A stretch of 14,171 nt of DNA. It comes from JBBIRM01 sp037441765. Lineage in GTDB: Bacteria; Desulfobacterota; BSN033; UBA1163. Where the stretch lies: positions 1-14,171 of the forward strand of contig JBBIRM010000065.1 in the NCBI GenBank assembly GCA_037441765.1, in the 5' to 3' direction. Positions 1 to 7,023 of this stretch are shown in pieces; the first letter of the stretch is position 1, and every line of letters begins with the position of its first letter. The notes under the pieces are model-generated. The model saw only the letters and a program-made list of their open reading frames with translations. It searched no databases and was not told the DNA's origin. A program made the translations under genes and the position numbers.

Positions 1-67
1 CCAAATATTCGTTCAACTCCTTCTCAAGTTCTTTCTGGTCTGGAATTTTTGATCCTGAATTCTTCAT
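1..67 (-). CDS. Start of an unidentified protein, cut by the window edge
   Basis: The first 22 codons of a minus-strand gene are visible; the rest lies beyond the left edge. The product begins MKNSGSKIPDQKELEK and is charged and helix-like, with no signal peptide. The ATG at 67 is supported by a Shine-Dalgarno AAGGAG about 11 bases upstream and by a good promoter (105-133). I do not recognise the family from so short a stretch. The reading frame is open to the edge. Confidence 0.6.
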   Translation of the reverse strand, partial: MKNSGSKIPDQKELEKELNEYL

Positions 68-104
68 TAAAAATCCATCTCCTTTTTGAGAAATTTTCTA
101 TTCT

Positions 105-133
105 AATATAACCACTGCCTCCCCTTTTTTCAA
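105..133 (-). promoter_or_regulatory. Sigma70-type promoter for the left-edge gene
   Basis: Read on the minus strand, TTGAAA (133-128) and TATATT (110-105) are separated by exactly 17 bases. Transcription would start near 98, giving a leader of about 30 bases before the ATG at 67. This suggests the left-edge gene is transcribed independently of the deoxyhypusine-synthase-like gene upstream. The rest of the 200-bp gap (68-266) shows only a weak inverted repeat (AACCC/GGGTT) that could end upstream transcription. Confidence 0.45.
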
Positions 134-266
134 CCCATTTTAGTGGTAGAAGGGTTCGAGGGTTTTTAGGATTCTTTGATTTTTTATGAGGCTTTTGAAT
201 TCCTTGACACACAGAAGGGGTATGAGTTTTAAAAAGAGAGGCTTTCATTATAGAGGTAAGTGGAGT

Positions 267-1316
267 TTATATAAATTCTATCCTTACCAACCGGTCTTCC
301 TTCCATATAAATCGGCGCCTTTTCCTCTTTTGAAAGGCCTTCCCTTCTTGAATTATGGCCCCGACCAATAGGGGGAGGGCGATGGTAGCATCAATGTAGA
401 CGGCTGCATAAGATGATCCCTTTTCAATTTTCCCCCAGGATTTTGCCTCTTCAAAGGTACATCCGGATAGGCCTCCCCATTTGGGATCATCTGTCGTGAT
501 TTGAAAGGCATATCGATGGCCGCTCTCTTTTTTAAACAGAAGTTCACTGACTGGCCCGAGCTGTTGAATATAATTTTTAGGAACCCCTCCTCCAATATAG
601 ATGGCTCCAGTAACGGATGCCATTTTCTTCAATTGGGCGATTTCATAACTATCGCGAATCTGATCGATCAGCAAACCCTCTGAAGTAACCTCTCTCTTGG
701 CATGAAGGAAAGTTAGACCTATACCAATAGAACTATCACATAGGGCAGGGACAAAGATAGGCACTCCGTACCTAAAGGCATTTCCGAGGATAGAGTGTTC
801 ATCTTTTATTTGACTCCCAAGAACCTCGAGATATCGTCTTGAAGAAACCACCTTCTCTTTCAAGACGTCTGGAACCCTTGAGAGAAGGTGGATGACTTGA
901 TTGATCTCATTGTCATCCATGAGGGCATCGTAGACCCGGACGATCCGGTGCATCCTGAGGGCATCGTCATCCCCTTCCTCAGAACCCACATAGTGCCGAT
1001 ATCCAAAACTTTCAAAAAGGTCGTGAAATATGTTAGCGCCAGTGGATACCAATACATCAATCAGTTTCATCCTAATCATATCTCGAATCACCTGACGCAT
1101 CCCGCCCGGAATCATCGCACCTGACAATCCTAAAAAAATAATGCACTTAGGATCCCTGAGCATTTTTAGAAATACATCAAAACATTTGTAGACATTTCTG
1201 CTTTGGAAGGAGGTGTATTGAAATGCCTGAACGATATCTAGTAGGCTTTTTGTCTTCTTAGGATCTAAATGGTGGATAGGCTTACGAAGATAGTTTGATT
1301 TGCGATTCTTGACCAT
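267..1316 (-). CDS. Deoxyhypusine synthase-like protein
   Basis: Member of the deoxyhypusine synthase family (NAD-dependent aminobutyl transfer from spermidine). Bacteria lack eIF5A, so the bacterial members probably act in polyamine metabolism; the true acceptor cannot be told from sequence. Seen here (349 aa from ATG 1316): the Rossmann-type start IIFLGLSGAMIPGGMR, then LIDVLVSTGAN, PIFVPALCDSSIGIG, IYIGGGVPKN, and near the C-terminus EAKSWGKIEKG. The last matches the family's catalytic-lysine motif (EAVSWGKI in the human enzyme), so the lysine at about residue 296 is kept. The C-terminus ends in a basic tail (QKRKRRRF). Start choice is uncertain: ATG 1316 and TTG 1334 are both possible and neither has a clear Shine-Dalgarno. 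A perfect 8-bp palindrome lies just upstream. Family call is firm, reaction is not. Confidence 0.9.
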   Translation of the reverse strand: MVKNRKSNYLRKPIHHLDPKKTKSLLDIVQAFQYTSFQSRNVYKCFDVFLKMLRDPKCIIFLGLSGAMIPGGMRQVIRDMIRMKLIDVLVSTGANIFHDLFESFGYRHYVGSEEGDDDALRMHRIVRVYDALMDDNEINQVIHLLSRVPDVLKEKVVSSRRYLEVLGSQIKDEHSILGNAFRYGVPIFVPALCDSSIGIGLTFLHAKREVTSEGLLIDQIRDSYEIAQLKKMASVTGAIYIGGGVPKNYIQQLGPVSELLFKKESGHRYAFQITTDDPKWGGLSGCTFEEAKSWGKIEKGSSYAAVYIDATIALPLLVGAIIQEGKAFQKRKRRRFIWKEDRLVRIEFI

Positions 1317-1330
1317 CTTTGAAAAGAAGA

Positions 1331-1347
1331 ACAAAAATTATTTTTGT
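1331..1347. promoter_or_regulatory. Perfect palindrome upstream of the DHS-like gene
   Basis: ACAAAAAT and ATTTTTGT form perfect 8-bp arms around a single T. It sits 15 bases upstream of the ATG at 1316 and overlaps the alternative TTG start at 1334. The position and symmetry fit an operator for a dimeric regulator, but AT-rich palindromes arise easily by chance. No regulator gene is in the window. Confidence 0.3.
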
Positions 1348-1547
1348 GCAAATTACCAGATAAAAATAAAGAAGTCAAGAAAAAATGACTAATTTAATTT
1401 CTCACTTAAGGGAGAATTATATGAATCGGGTAGGGATATCTCCTAATAGAATGTCTGAAGAAAGGGATTTCATCTAAGGAGATGGTAGCCTTTTCAATAC
1501 TCAAGGGATTCTGTAGTAAGGGAGCAATCAAATGGGGGCTTTTAAAT
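1348..1547. other. Intergenic stretch without a convincing gene
   Basis: This stretch lies between the divergently transcribed DHS-like and ino1 genes. It holds an 18-codon ORF from ATG 1421 (MNRVGISPNRMSEERDFI) with a plausible AGGGAG upstream. In another frame, an open stretch from about 1434 runs to a stop near 1570 and contains IECLKKGISSKEMVAFSILK. That second stretch reads like protein but has no good start and runs into the repeat, so it may be a gene remnant. I see no RNA gene. Confidence 0.3.
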
Positions 1548-1697
1548 GTTAAATTGCTAACAATCGTTTAAGAAAAAATCTATTTCTTTTAACGGAATTA
1601 ATCAATTGTGCTAAAACTATAAAGGTATCCGCTCGAAGAGTTTTTCACCCACCTCCCCAGTCTAAAAATCCTTTTTTAAATACTTTTTCAGAACTCT
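1548..1697 (+). repeat. Dispersed repeat, copy A (upstream of ino1)
   Basis: About 150 bp related to the repeat at the right end of the window. Shared blocks, in order: TTGCTAACAATCGTTTAAG with one change just before it, GGAATTAAT, GGTATCCGCTCGAA, ACCCACCTCCCCAGT (1647-1661, one C shorter than the other copies), and the end block ACTTTTTCAGAACTCT (1682-1697). The core has the same strand direction as in the 13911-14171 copy, although the downstream gene is on the opposite strand. So the core is inverted relative to the end block. The end block lies 12 bp before the ino1 -35 box. Confidence 0.75.
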
Positions 1698-1709
1698 CCT
1701 TCAAATTTC

Positions 1710-1738
1710 TTGACAATTTGTATGAAATACGATATTTA
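1710..1738 (+). promoter_or_regulatory. Sigma70-type promoter of ino1
   Basis: A consensus -35 TTGACA (1710-1715) and TATTTA (1733-1738) are separated by 17 bases. Transcription would start near 1745, leaving a leader of about 40 bases. The promoter begins 12 bp after the end of the dispersed repeat. Confidence 0.6.
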
Positions 1739-1786
1739 AAAAACCTTAGAGATGCTAATGAGAAAGATCAGAAAGGCTGATGAGTT

Positions 1787-2899
1787 ATGAAAAAGGACCC
1801 TATCAGAATTGCTATAGTTGGTGTTGGAAATTGTGCCAGTGCTCTCATTCAAGGAATCGAATTCTACAGGGAAAATAGTCAAAAAAATCCAAAATTTGAA
1901 CCCCTTGGCCTGATGCATCTTGAAATCGGGGGTTACAAACCTTGGGATATTCAGGTTGGGGCGGCCTTTGATATTGATGTGAGGAAAGTGGGAAAACCCC
2001 TTAGGGAAGCACTCTTTGCTAAACCTAACTGCACGACCATCTTCTACCCAAACCTGAACGATTCAGGGGTCATTGTCTCCATGGGCGAAGTACTGGACGG
2101 AGTCTCAGATCATATGATGGACTATCCCGAGGACCGTCGCTTCGTTGTTGCCAATGAAAAGCCCTGCCAAGTTGAGAAGGTTTTAAAGGATTCAGGAGTG
2201 GAGATTCTTCTTAATTATCTTCCAGTAGGTTCGGATCGGGCAACAGAATTCTATGCAGAGGCCTGTCTTAACACAGGGGTTAGCCTGATCAACTGTATGC
2301 CCAGTTTCATTGTTTCAGACAAAGAGTGGGCAAGGAGATTTGAAGAGAAAGGAATTCCTATCGTGGGAGATGATATCAAATCCCAGATGGGGGCAACCAT
2401 TATTCACCGTACACTGGCAAGGCTTTTTGAGGATCGGGGGGTACGGTTAGATCGGACCTATCAGATCAATACCGGAGGGAATACCGATTTCCTAAATATG
2501 CTTAATCGAAACCGTCTGAAAAATAAACGGATCTCAAAAACGGAGGCGATTCAATCCATGATGGATAATCCTCTGGATCCAGAGAATATCCATATTGGTC
2601 CATCCGATTATGTCCCCTGGCAGAATGATAATAAGGTCTGTTTCCTTAGAATGGAAGGAAGAGGTTTTGGAGAAATTCCATTACATCTCGAGATGAGACT
2701 TTCTGTGGAGGATTCCCCTAATAGTGGTGGGATGGTTATCGATGCGATCCGATGCTGTCAAATCGCTCGCGATCGTGGAATTGGTGGGCCTCTCATCTCC
2801 ATTTCCGCCTATGCGATGAAACATCCTCTCATCCAGTTTCCTGATGATCAAGCCAAACAAATGGTGGAAGAATTTATCGCAGGGAAACGGGAACGCTAA
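1787..2899 (+). CDS. ino1: Inositol-3-phosphate synthase
   Basis: Converts D-glucose 6-phosphate to 1D-myo-inositol 3-phosphate using NAD as a recycled cofactor. This is the first step to inositol lipids or inositol-based solutes; the enzyme is cytoplasmic. The 370-aa length matches the short prokaryotic form (mycobacterial Ino1 is about the same size). Visible motifs: N-terminal NAD-binding IAIVGVGNCASALIQG (residues 8-23), VVANEKPC, NYLPVGSDRAT, NCMPSFI, the conserved GDDIKSQMGATI near 200-211, then NTGGNTDFLN and the C-terminal EDSPNSGGMVIDA. ATG 1787 is preceded by GAAAGG about 11 bases upstream, and the N-terminus fits the family. It has its own promoter. Its last 26 bp overlap the 3' end of the convergent aminopeptidase gene. 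No inositol monophosphatase or lipid synthase gene is adjacent, so the end product is unknown. Confidence 0.95.
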   Translation: MKKDPIRIAIVGVGNCASALIQGIEFYRENSQKNPKFEPLGLMHLEIGGYKPWDIQVGAAFDIDVRKVGKPLREALFAKPNCTTIFYPNLNDSGVIVSMGEVLDGVSDHMMDYPEDRRFVVANEKPCQVEKVLKDSGVEILLNYLPVGSDRATEFYAEACLNTGVSLINCMPSFIVSDKEWARRFEEKGIPIVGDDIKSQMGATIIHRTLARLFEDRGVRLDRTYQINTGGNTDFLNMLNRNRLKNKRISKTEAIQSMMDNPLDPENIHIGPSDYVPWQNDNKVCFLRMEGRGFGEIPLHLEMRLSVEDSPNSGGMVIDAIRCCQIARDRGIGGPLISISAYAMKHPLIQFPDDQAKQMVEEFIAGKRER

Positions 2900-3971
2900 T
2901 CCCTTTTTGGTTGAAGGTTACCTTCCTCTCTTCCATCCATCTCTCTAAATAAGTATGTGGATTTTCTTTGGAACTCTTTACCTTTTTTAAAAACCGAAGG
3001 AATCTCTTCATATCACTGCCTAAATATTCATAGAGGGCTTCAAATCGATCAAGGCGGTAAAGGTATCGGCGATGGGCGATAAGAACTGCATTATTGAGTT
3101 TCTTCTTATCAAAGTCTTGGTAGCAGTTGGTTCTGAACTGTGACTTAATCTCCCTGAAATTCTCCATGATCCGATTGAAGACTTCTTCTCTCCTTTTTAG
3201 CTTCTCCTCTCTTGAGATGGGGTTTTCATAAAACTCTGAGAGTTGCCTATAAGCCCAATCGATCCACCTCGCAAATATAAGGTCATCCTCTTGGTAATCC
3301 AATGCCTCCCTCACCTCTTTTGAGCCTGCTCCAAATTTATCCGTTAGAAATTCGACAGAGCCCCGATTTCCAACAAATGTTGCCAATTGTTCATTGAAAT
3401 CTGTCTCACCTTTGAAATAGAGGGTGGCATGTGCCATTTCGTGAAGAAGGATGTTTGCCAGTACTGGCTCATCCCATTTTAACATCAATGAAAAGATGGG
3501 ATCCTTGAGCCATCCAAGGGTACTGTAAGCAGCCACGGCCTGGATATATGTATCGAATCCCTTTTCCTCCAGGTTCTTTTTCTCATTTATTACCTCCTTG
3601 AGGGTAAAGAAACTTTTGTAGGTGACTCGGCCAACAATTGGGAAATGCCAGTAGTAAGGGGAGAGGAAATCCTTTCGGCTCGCTGTAATGATATAGAGAG
3701 GGGGACTTTTCATTTCGCAAAATTTTGTATAAATTCCAGTTTTTTTCAAACCTAACCTCTCCTCCCCGTAGCGTTTTACTTCCTGAATGAATTGAATCTT
3801 TTTCATTATTTCTTCATTTTTCTGTTCATCCCTCATCATATCTTCAATGGGGATGCTTTCGTGAAGAATCAACCCCTGATGCCAACCCAATTTTATTAGG
3901 TAGGAGAGGGTCGCGCACCCTGATAAAGAAAGGAATAAAAAGGGGAGAAGAATAGAATTCAGGACCTTCAT
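2874..3971 (-). CDS. Putative lipoprotein zinc aminopeptidase (COG4324 type)
   Basis: A predicted aminopeptidase of the family that Pfam calls Aminopep. The N-terminus is a lipoprotein signal: a hydrophobic stretch followed by LSLSGCATL, with the lipobox cysteine at residue 19 (numbered from ATG 3971). It is therefore probably anchored to a membrane and faces the periplasm. The zinc site HEMAH is at about residues 177-181 and is followed by TDFNEQLATFVG, whose glutamate is a likely third ligand. The C-terminal half is basic, helical and unremarkable. Length is 365 aa. GTG 3974 lies immediately before ATG 3971; I prefer the ATG, though no strong Shine-Dalgarno is present. It converges on and overlaps ino1. 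Substrate is unknown. Confidence 0.85.
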   Translation of the reverse strand: MKVLNSILLPFLFLSLSGCATLSYLIKLGWHQGLILHESIPIEDMMRDEQKNEEIMKKIQFIQEVKRYGEERLGLKKTGIYTKFCEMKSPPLYIITASRKDFLSPYYWHFPIVGRVTYKSFFTLKEVINEKKNLEEKGFDTYIQAVAAYSTLGWLKDPIFSLMLKWDEPVLANILLHEMAHATLYFKGETDFNEQLATFVGNRGSVEFLTDKFGAGSKEVREALDYQEDDLIFARWIDWAYRQLSEFYENPISREEKLKRREEVFNRIMENFREIKSQFRTNCYQDFDKKKLNNAVLIAHRRYLYRLDRFEALYEYLGSDMKRFLRFLKKVKSSKENPHTYLERWMEERKVTFNQKGISVPVSLR

Positions 3972-4020
3972 CACCTATTCTTTTTTTTACATCATCCATT
4001 TTATCAAATCAAACTCCATC

Positions 4021-4049
4021 TTCACATACCCCTGAAATTAGGGTATATT
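4021..4049 (+). promoter_or_regulatory. Promoter with an embedded inverted repeat, for the YbaK-type gene
   Basis: TTCACA (4021-4026) and TATATT (4044-4049) are separated by 17 bases. The inverted repeat ATACCC (4026-4031) and GGGTAT (4041-4046) fills the spacer and enters the -10 box, which is the position expected of a repressor operator. The transcript would start near 4056, only a few bases before the Shine-Dalgarno. The element lies between divergent genes, so it could also affect the aminopeptidase. Confidence 0.5.
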
Positions 4050-4072
4050 AAGTTTTAAAGGAGGTGTTCCAT

Positions 4073-4543
4073 ATGACGATTTTAAAGAGACTGAAAGAAT
4101 ATCTTGAAAAGAATGGGGTCCCTTATGAGGTTGGATATCATGTTAGGGCCTACACCGCCCAGGAGATTGCAGCCGCTCAACATGTCCCAGGAAAAGAGAT
4201 GGCAAAGGTAGTAATGGTCAAGGCTGATGAGAAGATCGTCATGTTGGTATTGCCTGCAAGTTATCGAGTCGATATAAAGAAACTTAAGGGAGTGCTAAAT
4301 TGTAAAAAAGTTGAAATTATTAAAGAAGAAGAATTTCAGGAGCTATTTCCAGATTGCGAAATAGGGGCCATGCCTCCTCTTGGTAATCTTTATAATTTGG
4401 AAGTGTGGGTGGATAAGGTTCTCGAAGAGAATCAATCAATTGTCTTTCAAGCAGGAACGCATGTGGAGACCCTTCGAATTAAATATAGTGACTATGTTAG
4501 ACTGGTAAACCCGAAGGTAGGGGATTTCAGCGTCCACTTGTAA
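4073..4543 (+). CDS. YbaK/ProX-type aminoacyl-tRNA deacylase
   Basis: A 156-aa stand-alone editing domain of the YbaK/EbsC/ProX superfamily. These cytoplasmic proteins hydrolyse mischarged aminoacyl-tRNAs such as Ala-tRNA-Pro or Cys-tRNA-Pro; which one this protein clears cannot be told. Visible features: the conserved lysine K45 in KEMAKVVMVKAD, the strand IVMLVLPASYRVD, GAMPPLGNLYN (98-108), and AGTHVETLRI (127-136) with its conserved Gly-Thr-His. The start at ATG 4073 is set by a near-perfect Shine-Dalgarno AAAGGAGGTG (4057-4066), which an upstream GTG at 4064 would overlap. It has its own promoter and converges on the TRAP permease gene with an 8-bp gap. Confidence 0.88.
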   Translation: MTILKRLKEYLEKNGVPYEVGYHVRAYTAQEIAAAQHVPGKEMAKVVMVKADEKIVMLVLPASYRVDIKKLKGVLNCKKVEIIKEEEFQELFPDCEIGAMPPLGNLYNLEVWVDKVLEENQSIVFQAGTHVETLRIKYSDYVRLVNPKVGDFSVHL

Positions 4544-4551
4544 AAAGATTT

Positions 4552-6492
4552 TTATTTTCTCATATACTGCTTAAGTGTTACAAAACCCATCAATCCAAAT
4601 CCGATGATATCATAAATGGCGATCGGATAGACCAATAACAAACCTGCAACAATGAGCATGATCCTTTCCAAAAGCGTTGTCTTCTTTAAAAACCAATTCT
4701 CTACTCCTCCTGCCAGTGCTGCAATCCCGAAGAAGGCAGTGATTGTTGTCCAGATGACATCTACCACAGGTCCCTTTAACAAGATGCCAACCCCTTTAGG
4801 ATCGAGGGTAAACATAAAGGGTACGATAAAGGCAGGGAGCGTATATTTCCAGGCATACATCGTTGTTCTATAAGGATTCCCCTTGGTCAGGGCTGCCGCT
4901 GCAAAACAGGAGAGCGCGGTAGGAGGAGAGACCTCGGAGAGAATGGCATAGTAGAAGACAAACATATGGGCTGCAAACTCTGGGACTCCAAGCTGGATCA
5001 TTGCTGGTGCGGCGATCACTGCAGAAATGATGTAGGAAGCGGTAACAGGAACAGCAAGACCAATCACCCAGACTATGAGGGCTGTATATACCGCTGTCAA
5101 GAATTTACTCCCCCCTGCATACTGGATAATAATTGAACTAAACTTTAATCCCAATCCCGTAAGGGTAACAACTCCCACAATAATTCCAGCGGCTGCACAG
5201 GTTGAGGCAACGCTTAAAACCCCAATTGAACCTCCCCTCAATGCCTTAATTAACTTCTGAGGATAAAGGGCGGTATCCTTCCTGATGAAACTGACTCCAA
5301 AGGTGATGATAGTTGCCCAGAACACAGCCATAATAGGTGTAAACCCGACGACCATGATGACCACAATTGCTATGAGGGAAATAAAGTGAAACCCATAAAG
5401 ATAGGTCAGTTGTCCAAGACTGTAGGTTCGATCAAATGCAATCTCTTTGACCCCAAACTTTTTAGCGTCCAGTTCCACCATTAAAAATATGGACCAGTAG
5501 TAAAGACAGGTTGGGATACAGGCCATGATGATCACATCGAGATATGAGATTTTTAAAAACTCGGCGATTAAAAAGGCAGCCGCTCCTAAGACCGGAGGAG
5601 AGAGTATTGCCCCGATTCCTCCTGCAGATAGAAGCCCTCCAGCCGCATCCTTGCTATACCCTGCCTTTGCCAGCATAGGATAGGCAACTGAGCCCAGGGT
5701 AACTGTGGTGGCAACACCACTTCCAGATGGACCTCCTAAGAGAAAAGAGGCAAGGGTTACAGTTCGACCTGCACCGGTTGGTTTTCCTCCCATGGCTGCA
5801 AATGAAAAGTCGATGAAAAACTTGCCTGCCCCGGAGAATTCTAAGAAAGCACCCCAGATGGTGAATAGGATGATAAAGGTTGAGGAGACATCGATGGGTA
5901 CTCCAAAGATTCCTTCCAGTGTCATATACATATGACCAACAAGACGATCGATGTCATATCCTCGGTGAGTCCATGGATGAGGGAGCTGGGGGCCAATGAA
6001 GGCATAAATGATAAAAGCAATGACGATTGCTGGCATGATCCAGCCCGTTGTCCTGCGGGTGGCCTCAAGGACCAATAGAATTAATATCACTCCAAATAGT
6101 TTATCCCAGAAGTTGGGGATAACAGAACGATATATAAAATCCTCAAAATCGATCAGCATATAGAGGATGACCGCAATTCCCAGAAGAGCAAGAAGAAAGT
6201 CATACCAGATAATCCGATTCTTAAATCGTTTTAAGGATGGAAAGACAAAGAAGGTGAGGAAGAGAACGAACATGACATGGATACCTCTCAAAACCTGGGT
6301 CATGATGACTCCCACCGCTGCATAGAGATGGATAAGGGACATCGCCACTGCTACAGCAGTGACAAAGATATCCATCTTTCCTGTGAGGTGCCTGGAAGGA
6401 CCTTCCTCTTCTTCAATATACTTTTCTGCTTCTTTTATGGCCTCTTCTGTAATGACAACTTCTTGGTTTTGTCTCTCCTTTTCCTCTTTCAT
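4552..6492 (-). CDS. TRAP transporter fused permease (DctQM, TAXI type)
   Basis: The membrane part of a tripartite ATP-independent (TRAP) importer, in the fused form with a 4-helix DctQ-like domain followed by a 12-helix DctM-like domain. It uses an ion gradient for uptake of a solute delivered by the periplasmic TAXI protein. The 646-aa protein has a hydrophilic acidic N-terminal tail of about 40 residues. Many hydrophobic helices follow, and the conserved segment GGPSGSGVATTVTLGS continues into AGGLLSAGGIGAILSPPVLG, typical of this family. A second signature, YAILSEVSPPTALSCFAAAA, lies in the C-terminal half. ATG 6492 has GAGG 7 bases upstream. It is the last gene of the operon, 54 bp after the DUF1850 gene. 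The solute is unknown. Confidence 0.93.
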   Translation of the reverse strand: MKEEKERQNQEVVITEEAIKEAEKYIEEEEGPSRHLTGKMDIFVTAVAVAMSLIHLYAAVGVIMTQVLRGIHVMFVLFLTFFVFPSLKRFKNRIIWYDFLLALLGIAVILYMLIDFEDFIYRSVIPNFWDKLFGVILILLVLEATRRTTGWIMPAIVIAFIIYAFIGPQLPHPWTHRGYDIDRLVGHMYMTLEGIFGVPIDVSSTFIILFTIWGAFLEFSGAGKFFIDFSFAAMGGKPTGAGRTVTLASFLLGGPSGSGVATTVTLGSVAYPMLAKAGYSKDAAGGLLSAGGIGAILSPPVLGAAAFLIAEFLKISYLDVIIMACIPTCLYYWSIFLMVELDAKKFGVKEIAFDRTYSLGQLTYLYGFHFISLIAIVVIMVVGFTPIMAVFWATIITFGVSFIRKDTALYPQKLIKALRGGSIGVLSVASTCAAAGIIVGVVTLTGLGLKFSSIIIQYAGGSKFLTAVYTALIVWVIGLAVPVTASYIISAVIAAPAMIQLGVPEFAAHMFVFYYAILSEVSPPTALSCFAAAALTKGNPYRTTMYAWKYTLPAFIVPFMFTLDPKGVGILLKGPVVDVIWTTITAFFGIAALAGGVENWFLKKTTLLERIMLIVAGLLLVYPIAIYDIIGFGLMGFVTLKQYMRK

Positions 6493-6546
6493 AAGCGAGC
6501 CTCAAGAGATGAAATACTGTTTTTTTCCACTTCGGTCACTATTTCA

Positions 6547-7023
6547 TTATTCCAATATCCCCCAAATATATTCTCCTAAGGGTATCGATTTTACCCTTAA
6601 TCTAATTCGATCCCCTTTTTCTCCAACTTCACTTAAATAGATTTTCCTCCCTCTGAAAATCAATCCCTGTCCTTCTCCAGTTCCCCATTTAAAGTATATG
6701 GCCCCCAAAACCTGATTCATTGGATGGAATTCTTGCATATCCTCAAATCCGTAATACTCCATTACAGCAGGGCTTTTCGTCCTTACCCCTTTAAGGATAA
6801 GGGAATCTTTTTCAACCTGTAATTCCTCAACTACTGGTTCCATATAGATCGAATGAATATAGAAAATCAAAAATCGTTCGGATGGATTTATCTTTAATGT
6901 AATGGTTTTGGGGTGATCTAAATTCTCTAATTTAATGATAGTTATTTTTTTAAAAAGAAAGACCCCTCCCAATACGATCAGCACAATAATCAATATCAGG
7001 AGGGGCCAGGCCTTTTTTCCCAA
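6547..7023 (-). CDS. DUF1850 protein of the TRAP-TAXI operon
   Basis: A 158-aa protein with one N-terminal membrane segment (about residues 6-25) and a beta-rich, probably periplasmic domain. The segment FLIFYIHSIYMEPVVEEL is the hallmark of DUF1850, a family of unknown function that typically sits between the TAXI binding protein and the fused permease, exactly as here. The start is a TTG that directly follows the TAA of the upstream gene. The nearest Shine-Dalgarno-like sequence (AAAGGA) is about 15 bases away, so translation probably depends on coupling to the upstream gene. No later ATG would keep the membrane segment. Confidence 0.85.
   Translation of the reverse strand: MGKKAWPLLILIIVLIVLGGVFLFKKITIIKLENLDHPKTITLKINPSERFLIFYIHSIYMEPVVEELQVEKDSLILKGVRTKSPAVMEYYGFEDMQEFHPMNQVLGAIYFKWGTGEGQGLIFRGRKIYLSEVGEKGDRIRLRVKSIPLGEYIWGILE

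Noticed and set aside
24..248. Minus-strand 74-aa ORF at the left edge
   Set aside because: Basic, low-complexity product with no Shine-Dalgarno; it overlaps the better-supported start at 67 in a different frame.
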